Assembly: GCA_044433415.1 (NCBI GenBank)
Contig: JAWXTP010000142.1
Coordinates: 1 to 6,898 of the forward strand
Reading direction: 5' to 3'
Origin: JAWXTP01 sp044433415
GTDB taxonomy: Bacteria > Bacteroidota > Bacteroidia > Bacteroidales > Rikenellaceae
Length of the DNA stretch: 6,898 nt
In this document: positions 1-4,803 of the stretch, piece by piece
Layout: every line of letters starts with the position of its first letter
Position numbering within the stretch: position 1 is the first letter of the stretch
Made by a program: the position numbers and the translations under genes
The notes under the pieces: model-generated
The model's input: only the letters and a program-made list of their open reading frames with translations
Told to the model about the DNA's origin: nothing
Databases searched by the model: none

Positions 1-1022
1 TTGCTGAATTATTAAAGGAGATAGGTTACACTACCGCTTGTATTGGTAAGTGGCACTTGGGACACAAACCTGAAAACATGCCTTTAGCAAATGGTTTTGA
101 CTATTTCTTTGGTTCTCCATTTTCTAATGACATGAGTCGTAAAGAACAGGCTAAAGTAGGTAAGAACAACTATCCTCATGAATATGTAATTTATGAACAA
201 GATAAGATAATTGAGACCGAGCCTGATCAAACCGACTTAACAAATAAGATAAATGAAAAGGCTATTTCCTTTATCGAGGAAAACAAAAAGAAACCTTTCT
301 TCCTATATTTAACTCACCCTATGCCTCATTGGCCTGTGTATGCATCTGAGGAGTTTCAAGGCACTTCTGCACGTGGACCTTATGGTGATTGTATAGAGGA
401 GTTAGATGCTAGCGTTGGTGATATAATTGAGACACTTAAGAAGAATGGATTAGAAGATAACACACTAGTTGTATTTACTTCTGATAATGGTCCTTGGTTA
501 ACATATAAGTCAATGGGAGGTTCTGCAGGACACCTTAATGAAGGTAAAGCAGCTGTGCTTGATGGAGGTTTCCGTGTGCCATGTATTATGTGGGGTAGCA
601 TGGTAAAGCCTGCACATATAACAGATATGGGTAGCACATTAGATCTTCTGCCTACTATATGTGAACTAACTGGTGCTGAGTTGCCTAGTGATAGAGTGTA
701 TGATGGTAGTAGTCTTATGGGTGTACTTAAGAGAGTAGAAACTAGTCCACGAGAAAATTTCTTTTACTATAGAAATGGGTTTTTATATGCCCTAAGAAAA
801 GGGGATTATAAGATACTATTTGCCTACCAATCTGGATATGGTGGTGAACCTAGAGTGGTCTATGATACACCTAAATTATTTAATATTGCGCAAGATCCTG
901 AGGAAAGGTATAATATAGCTGACGAAAATCCTGCTCTAGTTGAAGAACTAACAATTTATGCACAGAAGCATAAGAATGAAATAGAGATTAAACCTGCTCT
1001 ATTTGATGCTGTAGACTATTGA
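1..1022 (+). CDS. Sulfatase, arylsulfatase A-like (S1 family), 3' part; 5' end outside window
   Basis: The reading frame is open from the left edge (first whole codon at base 3), so the TTG at 57 is an internal codon and the true start lies upstream; 339 residues are visible. Counting from the codon at 3, the second sulfatase signature is at 8-18 (GYTTACIGKWH), with K16 and H18 matching active-site Lys123 and His125 of human arylsulfatase A. H109 (in HPMPHWP) matches His229, D161 and N162 (SDNGP) match the calcium ligands Asp281/Asn282, and K182 matches Lys302 with the same 21-residue spacing. The C-terminal part ends with a typical LFNIAQDPEERYNIA segment. The formylglycine Cys/Ser motif and any signal peptide are off the window. 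Family members hydrolyse sulfate esters, in Bacteroidota usually on host or algal glycans in the periplasm; the substrate cannot be told here. Every active-site residue inside the visible part is intact, so it is probably functional. Confidence 0.93.
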   Translation, partial: AELLKEIGYTTACIGKWHLGHKPENMPLANGFDYFFGSPFSNDMSRKEQAKVGKNNYPHEYVIYEQDKIIETEPDQTDLTNKINEKAISFIEENKKKPFFLYLTHPMPHWPVYASEEFQGTSARGPYGDCIEELDASVGDIIETLKKNGLEDNTLVVFTSDNGPWLTYKSMGGSAGHLNEGKAAVLDGGFRVPCIMWGSMVKPAHITDMGSTLDLLPTICELTGAELPSDRVYDGSSLMGVLKRVETSPRENFFYYRNGFLYALRKGDYKILFAYQSGYGGEPRVVYDTPKLFNIAQDPEERYNIADENPALVEELTIYAQKHKNEIEIKPALFDAVDY

Positions 1023-1041
1023 TGCTTAAAATTCCTTTAAT

Positions 1042-1091
1042 AAAAAATCCTTGCTACTTGGGAATATTTTCCCGAATAGCAAGGATTTTTT
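1042..1091. terminator. Bidirectional intrinsic terminator between convergent genes
   Basis: A perfect 15-bp inverted repeat pairs 1042-1056 (AAAAAATCCTTGCTA) with 1077-1091 (TAGCAAGGATTTTTT). The inner bases extend it: TTGGGAA at 1058-1064 pairs with TTCCC and AA on the other side, leaving G1074 and C1057 bulged and a TATT loop at 1065-1068. The six T's give a U-tail on the plus strand, and the six A's give one on the minus strand. It lies 19 bases after the sulfatase stop and 22 bases beyond the stop of the convergent peptidase gene, so one hairpin can end both transcripts. Confidence 0.9.
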
Positions 1092-1113
1092 AATTAAAGA
1101 AATAACAATCAAT

Positions 1114-3138
1114 CTACCAAATAATAACTCTATCTTCTGGTGCAACATACATATCACCTGATGTGATATTGAAAGCATTATAGAAAGTGTCAATATTTTT
1201 AAGAGATGCATTTACACGATTAATACCTAATGAGTGAGGGTCTGTGTTTGTTAAACGCTCAATCTCTTGGTCTCTCACGTTTTGTGCCCATATTGCTGCA
1301 TAACCAATATAGAAACGTTGATCAGCAGTGAAACCATCTATAGGTTCAGGCTCAACACCATTTTGAGCATCTTTCATTGCTGTGTAAGCTACACGAAGAC
1401 CACCTTGGTCAGCAATATTTTCACCTAAAGTGAAAGCACCATTTGCAAATATACCAGGAAGAACTTCAATTTTGTTAAATTGCTCAACTATCATTTGAGC
1501 TTTAACATCAAATGCCTCAGCATCCTCAGCAGTCCACCAGTCTTTAAGGTTACCTTCTTTGTCATATTGGCGACCTTGGTCGTCAAATCCGTGAGTCATT
1601 TCGTGACCAATTACTACACCTATAGCTCCATAGTTAACAGCATCATCAGCATCAGGATTAAAGAAAGGAGGTTGAAGAATAGCAGCAGGGAAACAAATCT
1701 CATTAGATGTTGGATTGTAATAAGCGTTTACAGTTTGAGGAGACATGTGCCATTCGTCTTTATCTACAGGCTGACCCAACTTAGCAAGGTTGTCAGCTTT
1801 ACGCCATTTGCTAATAGCTTTAATGTTATCCCAATAAGATAAGCTAGCATCTATGTTTAAAGTAGAGTAGTCTTTCCATTTATCAGGGTAACCAATTTTG
1901 ACATAGAATGTAGATAATTTTTCTTGCGCTTTTTCTTTAGTAACATCACTCATCCATGCAAGGTTATCAATATGTTTAGATAATGATTTTTGAAGATTAT
2001 CTACAAGAGCAACCATTTTAGCTTTATATTCAGCTGGGAAGTATTTAGCAACATACATTTCACCTACAGCCTCACCAAGAGAACCATTAGGAACTGCCAA
2101 AGCACGTTTCCAACGAGCTAATTGAGCTTGTTTACCAGACATTGCTTTACCATAGAAATCAAATGAAGCATCGCTAAATGAATCACTTAAGTAAGGTGCA
2201 GCTCTATCTAATAAGTTGAAAGATAAGTAATCTTTAATATTTTGAATAGGAGTAGTTTTTAAGATACTGTTTACACAAGCTAATTGTGCTGGTTGACCTA
2301 CATTTATTTGTGAAGGAAGTGTAAATCCTACAATTTCAGCGTATAAATCCCAATTAATAGAGCTAAATTCTTTTTTGAAATCTGCAATATCTAACATATT
2401 GTAGTTTGCATAAGGGTCTCTAAGTTCTACATTAGATTTAGAAGCCTCAGCAATTTTCATTTCTATATCCATTACTGATTTAACTACACGTTCTACGTCA
2501 GAAGTAGAGTAGCCTGCAAGAGTAAATAGTTTAGAGATGTATGATTTGTACTGTTCACGCATATCACTGTTTTTTTCTTCAGTGTAGTAGTCTTTAGTAC
2601 CCATGCCTAGACCACCTTGTGAAATGTACATTATGTTTATAGAAGAGTTTTTATCGTCAGTAGAAACCCAGTTGCGGAAGAATGGGCTTCCAGATTCTCT
2701 ATGCATAGTAGCAAGCATTGTAGTTGTTGCATCTGAATTATTGATTGCATTAATAGCTTGCAAATCAGCTTTAACAGGAGCAACACCCTGAGAGTTTAAT
2801 GTAGTACTATCTAAACCCATAGTATAAAGGTCAGCGATTTTTTGACCTACACTACCTGGTTCGTTAGTTTGTTTACTAATTTCAGTGAATAACTCATTAA
2901 TACGAATTTCATTGTTTTCACGAAGCACATCAAATGAACCGTAACGTGCAAATTCATCTTTTAGAGGATTATTCTTTTTCCAACCACCATTAAAGTGTTG
3001 GTAAAAATCCTGACAAATGCAGGTTGTTGTGTCAAAATTAGCTGGGTTTATGGCTGGAACTTTAGCTGTCTCTTGCACAGAAGCTCCCCCACAACTAGCT
3101 AGCATTACTGAGGTAACGCCAATCATAAATTTTTTCAT
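1114..3138 (-). CDS. pepO: M13 family zinc metallopeptidase (neprilysin/PepO-like) lipoprotein
   Basis: A complete 674-residue protein of usual length for bacterial M13 enzymes. The start ATG is followed by a short lipoprotein signal (MKKFMIGVTSVMLASC) with lipobox L-A-S-C16, so it should be lipid-anchored in the cell envelope; I see no acidic surface-export signal after Cys16. Residues about 40-430 are the M13 N-terminal domain (CQDFYQHFNGGW near 42-53) and about 465-674 the catalytic domain. Visible motifs are NAYYNP (471-476, substrate backbone binding), HEMTH (512-516, two zinc ligands and the catalytic Glu), ENIAD (573-577, third zinc ligand Glu and the Asp), and H635 with R641 in DPHSLGINRVN, matching the neprilysin substrate-binding His/Arg. 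It ends EDRVIIW, lacking the Cys of the eukaryotic CxxW tail. Family members cut oligopeptides; the role here is probably peptide scavenging. It has its own probable promoter and is convergent with the sulfatase. The symbol is by family, not proven orthology. Confidence 0.95.
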   Translation of the reverse strand: MKKFMIGVTSVMLASCGGASVQETAKVPAINPANFDTTTCICQDFYQHFNGGWKKNNPLKDEFARYGSFDVLRENNEIRINELFTEISKQTNEPGSVGQKIADLYTMGLDSTTLNSQGVAPVKADLQAINAINNSDATTTMLATMHRESGSPFFRNWVSTDDKNSSINIMYISQGGLGMGTKDYYTEEKNSDMREQYKSYISKLFTLAGYSTSDVERVVKSVMDIEMKIAEASKSNVELRDPYANYNMLDIADFKKEFSSINWDLYAEIVGFTLPSQINVGQPAQLACVNSILKTTPIQNIKDYLSFNLLDRAAPYLSDSFSDASFDFYGKAMSGKQAQLARWKRALAVPNGSLGEAVGEMYVAKYFPAEYKAKMVALVDNLQKSLSKHIDNLAWMSDVTKEKAQEKLSTFYVKIGYPDKWKDYSTLNIDASLSYWDNIKAISKWRKADNLAKLGQPVDKDEWHMSPQTVNAYYNPTSNEICFPAAILQPPFFNPDADDAVNYGAIGVVIGHEMTHGFDDQGRQYDKEGNLKDWWTAEDAEAFDVKAQMIVEQFNKIEVLPGIFANGAFTLGENIADQGGLRVAYTAMKDAQNGVEPEPIDGFTADQRFYIGYAAIWAQNVRDQEIERLTNTDPHSLGINRVNASLKNIDTFYNAFNITSGDMYVAPEDRVIIW

Positions 3139-3176
3139 TTTAATTATTAATTAAGGTTAATACCCATAGTTTAAGA

Positions 3177-3223
3177 GGGGAGGGTTGAAAAATTACTTAA
3201 TTTACAGCAACGAAGTCCTCCCC
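3177..3223 (-). promoter_or_regulatory. Leader hairpin of the M13 peptidase mRNA
   Basis: In minus-strand sense, GGGGAGG (3223-3217) is exactly complementary to CCTCCCC (3183-3177). The stem continues on the inner side with GTTG (3211-3208) and CAAC (3187-3184), after a 5-base one-sided bulge. If the TACATTTG box at 3230-3237 is the -7 element, the transcript would begin close to the first G's, so this would be a 5'-terminal stem-loop about 40 bases upstream of the ATG. The G-rich arm contains GGAGG, rare before genes in this group, followed after 6 bases by TTG CTG TAA. A role in mRNA stability or control is inference only. Confidence 0.4.
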
Positions 3224-3229
3224 AGAGCA

Positions 3230-3237
3230 CAAATGTA
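3230..3237 (-). promoter_or_regulatory. Probable -7 promoter element for the M13 peptidase gene
   Basis: On the minus strand this reads TACATTTG, an exact match to the Bacteroidota housekeeping -7 consensus TAnnTTTG. It lies 92 bases before the peptidase ATG and 25 bases after the stop of the LuxR-type gene. The -33 element is weak: around the expected distance there is only a T-rich stretch (TGTTTTTT) and no clear TTTG. I see no terminator between the LuxR-type gene and this box, so read-through from upstream is also possible. Confidence 0.5.
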
Positions 3238-3261
3238 ATAAAATTTACTTAAAAAACACCT

Positions 3262-3885
3262 TTATTCCTCTTCTTTATTTTGATAAATACTATTTTTTAT
3301 ACTTGCCAAATCAACTAATTTATTAACTATTGCGTAAATTGTAAGACCTGATGGACTATGAATCTGTAATTTACTTGCTATGTTTCTTCTATGAGCAATA
3401 ACGGTATGTGTTGATAGATAAAGGGAGTCTGCTATTTGTTTGTTAGTCATTCCTTTAACAACAGATACTATAATCTCTTTTTCACGAGAGCTCAGTTCTT
3501 TAGCCTTATTAACCTCATCTCTTTTCTCTATGATGTCACTAATCTTATCTTTTATAGTTTCTACACTATCAAAAATTGAGATTACTTCGTCATAATTCTG
3601 TAATATACTTTGTTCATTAAAAGTGTTTTGTAAAGCGATGATTTTCAGGCGTTCATTACCTATATCACTTTTCAGTTGAGAAAGTGACAAAAGCCCCAGG
3701 TTTGAAGGGTTTATGATAAGCAGGTCAGGTGTAAATTTATATGAATGTGAAGATAGAATAGATGAAATATCACTTATTTCAGCTATATCTACATTTAAAG
3801 TCTCTGCGCGTTGTAGTAGTGTGACTATACCACAGCGAATAATTGCAGATGGCTCAGCTATTACGATATGTATACGTTTTGCCAT
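3262..3885 (-). CDS. LuxR/NarL-type transcriptional regulator with degenerate receiver domain
   Basis: A 207-residue protein. Residues about 131-190 form a standard LuxR-type helix-turn-helix: LSSREKEIIVSVVKGMTNKQ, then IADSLYLSTHTVIAHRRNI and SKLQIH, with the usual ST-T-V-AHR recognition helix. Residues 4-120 have the length and hydrophobic strand pattern of a response-regulator receiver (IHIVIAEPSAIIRCGI; PDLLIINPSNLGLL). Its phosphorylation residues are gone: the acidic pair is A10-E11, the phospho-acceptor Asp position is N59 (IINP), and the usual Lys region near 102-106 reads ISIFD. It is therefore unlikely to be controlled by a histidine kinase. The ATG at 3883-3885 sits one base after the stop of the di-iron protein gene, implying translational coupling and a shared job. 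I infer a DNA-binding regulator whose activity depends on protein contact or on amount. Its target promoters are unknown; the genes on either side are candidates. Confidence 0.88.
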   Translation of the reverse strand: MAKRIHIVIAEPSAIIRCGIVTLLQRAETLNVDIAEISDISSILSSHSYKFTPDLLIINPSNLGLLSLSQLKSDIGNERLKIIALQNTFNEQSILQNYDEVISIFDSVETIKDKISDIIEKRDEVNKAKELSSREKEIIVSVVKGMTNKQIADSLYLSTHTVIAHRRNIASKLQIHSPSGLTIYAIVNKLVDLASIKNSIYQNKEEE

Positions 3886-3886
3886 C

Positions 3887-4591
3887 TTATTGTCTTTTTA
3901 TGGATTCAAGTTGTTTCATTGTAGGTACTAACAAATAGTCCTCTATGTCATTATGTGATGCTAAATCTCTTTCACAAGTAAAAATGTCATATAACACATT
4001 ATTCAACTCATTAGTTGTTTTTGCTGGGTAATATTTTATTATGATATTCTTAAATTCTGAAAGTTTAGCTTCTACTTTGCTATGATGTTTGCTATACACT
4101 TCTATACTATATTTTTCTGAACCGCTACCACTTATTACAGAGTTGATATAAGGAAACAGTGTGTCTTCTTCGTACATCATGTGTTTGTGTACTTCTGCTA
4201 AATACTCGTCATAGTAGTTAACTATCACAACAGAGGCATCATCTTTTCCATCTATTGAGTCAATCAGTTTCTGGCGTATAGAAGGTAGCTTATATTCAAG
4301 AAAATAATTATGTGAACTATGTAGATAACGAATAAGAGATGACAAAGAAACTTTATCAAACTCAATTTTTATTATTTTCTTATCTTCTGCAATTAATACA
4401 TTTACTACTGAAAGAAACGTATAAACGTCCACTCCATTTTTCTTACATGTTTCCTCTATAGTATCTTCACCAAAGCCTAAGTCAATACCAAAGCGACTCA
4501 TAACCAATAACATAGGATAGTTGTCGCAGATTAAATCACCCATAGGGTCAGAAGGAAGATATTTTCCTATCTTATACATAATTTCATTCAT
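3887..4591 (-). CDS. RIC/YtfE-like di-iron protein: ScdA_N-like domain plus hemerythrin-like domain
   Basis: From the ATG at 4589-4591 it has 234 residues, close to the size of RIC (repair of iron centres: YtfE, ScdA, DnrN) proteins. Residues 17-65 resemble the ScdA_N domain (MGDLICDNYPMLLVMSRFGI, then DLGFGEDTIEETCKKNGVD), but the family's Cys-Cys after F-x-I-D-x is replaced by G39-F40. The rest is a four-helix hemerythrin-like domain with all expected iron ligands: H91 and/or H94 (YLHSSHNYF), H137 and E141 (HMMYEE), H170 (KHHSK), H213 and E217 (SHNDIE); the spacings of the last pairs equal those of YtfE. RIC proteins bind a non-heme di-iron centre in the cytoplasm and act in nitric oxide and oxidative stress. 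Loss of Cys-Cys and coupling to a regulator suggest sensing rather than repair, which is inference. A TTG at 4631-4633 would add 14 residues; I prefer the ATG because the family-like sequence begins only at about KIGKY. Confidence 0.88.
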   Translation of the reverse strand: MNEIMYKIGKYLPSDPMGDLICDNYPMLLVMSRFGIDLGFGEDTIEETCKKNGVDVYTFLSVVNVLIAEDKKIIKIEFDKVSLSSLIRYLHSSHNYFLEYKLPSIRQKLIDSIDGKDDASVVIVNYYDEYLAEVHKHMMYEEDTLFPYINSVISGSGSEKYSIEVYSKHHSKVEAKLSEFKNIIIKYYPAKTTNELNNVLYDIFTCERDLASHNDIEDYLLVPTMKQLESIKRQ

Positions 4592-4710
4592 TAAGTCAAT
4601 AACTAGTTTTATTGACGGATTTATATTATTCAACAGTTAATCTATTTCTAAACATAGAAAACAGCGTATCAATGATGTAGCTAAATTTTAAACTTTTTGC
4701 ACATCATTCA

Positions 4711-4741
4711 CAAATGTATCATATATTTACTAGTTACGCAA
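4711..4741 (-). promoter_or_regulatory. Bacteroidota-type promoter of the di-iron protein/LuxR-type operon
   Basis: On the minus strand a TTG at 4741-4739 and a TACATTTG at 4718-4711 are separated by 20 bases. This fits the Bacteroidota pattern of a TTTG/TTG -33 element and a TAnnTTTG -7 element. Transcription would begin near 4704, giving a leader of roughly 110 bases to the ATG at 4591, or about 70 to the alternative TTG at 4633. The 170-base gap at 4634-4803 holds no other gene. I found no convincing CRP/FNR-type palindrome over the promoter. Confidence 0.6.
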
Positions 4742-4803
4742 TTACTACATTTAGGTAAAAAGAAGTATTTTTATAGCAACAAATTGCTAATATCACATTT
4801 TAT

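Noticed and set aside
57..59. TTG as the start of the sulfatase gene
   Set aside because: The frame is open to the left edge, and the 18 upstream codons encode the conserved sulfatase signature GYTTACIGKWH, so TTG is an internal Leu codon.
380..637. 85-residue minus-strand open frame inside the sulfatase gene
   Set aside because: It lies antisense to a well-conserved coding region, including the SDNGP motif, and shows no recognisable protein features.
1480..1842. 120-residue plus-strand open frame inside the peptidase gene
   Set aside because: It is antisense to the catalytic region (HEMTH, NAYY) and is explained by the codon pattern of the opposite strand.
2603..2791. 62-residue plus-strand open frame with a hydrophobic stretch
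   Set aside because: It is antisense to the M13 N-terminal domain; no promoter or ribosome site supports it.
3713..3931. 72-residue plus-strand open frame across the LuxR-type/di-iron gene junction
   Set aside because: It is a shadow of two clear minus-strand genes.
4645..4660. Hairpin TTTCTA-AACA-TAGAAA in the leader of the di-iron protein
   Set aside because: A 6-bp A+T-rich stem is expected by chance in DNA of this composition.
4709..4718. Ten-base identity CACAAATGTA shared with 3228-3237 as a common operator
   Set aside because: It is fully explained by both being the -7 promoter element TAnnTTTG; no extra shared flanking sequence is seen.
4774..4789. Hairpin TAGCAA-CAAA-TTGCTA after the ResB-CcsA gene as a terminator
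   Set aside because: The stem is only 6 bp and A+T-rich, and on the minus strand it is followed by an A-run before any T-run, so it is at best a weak terminator.
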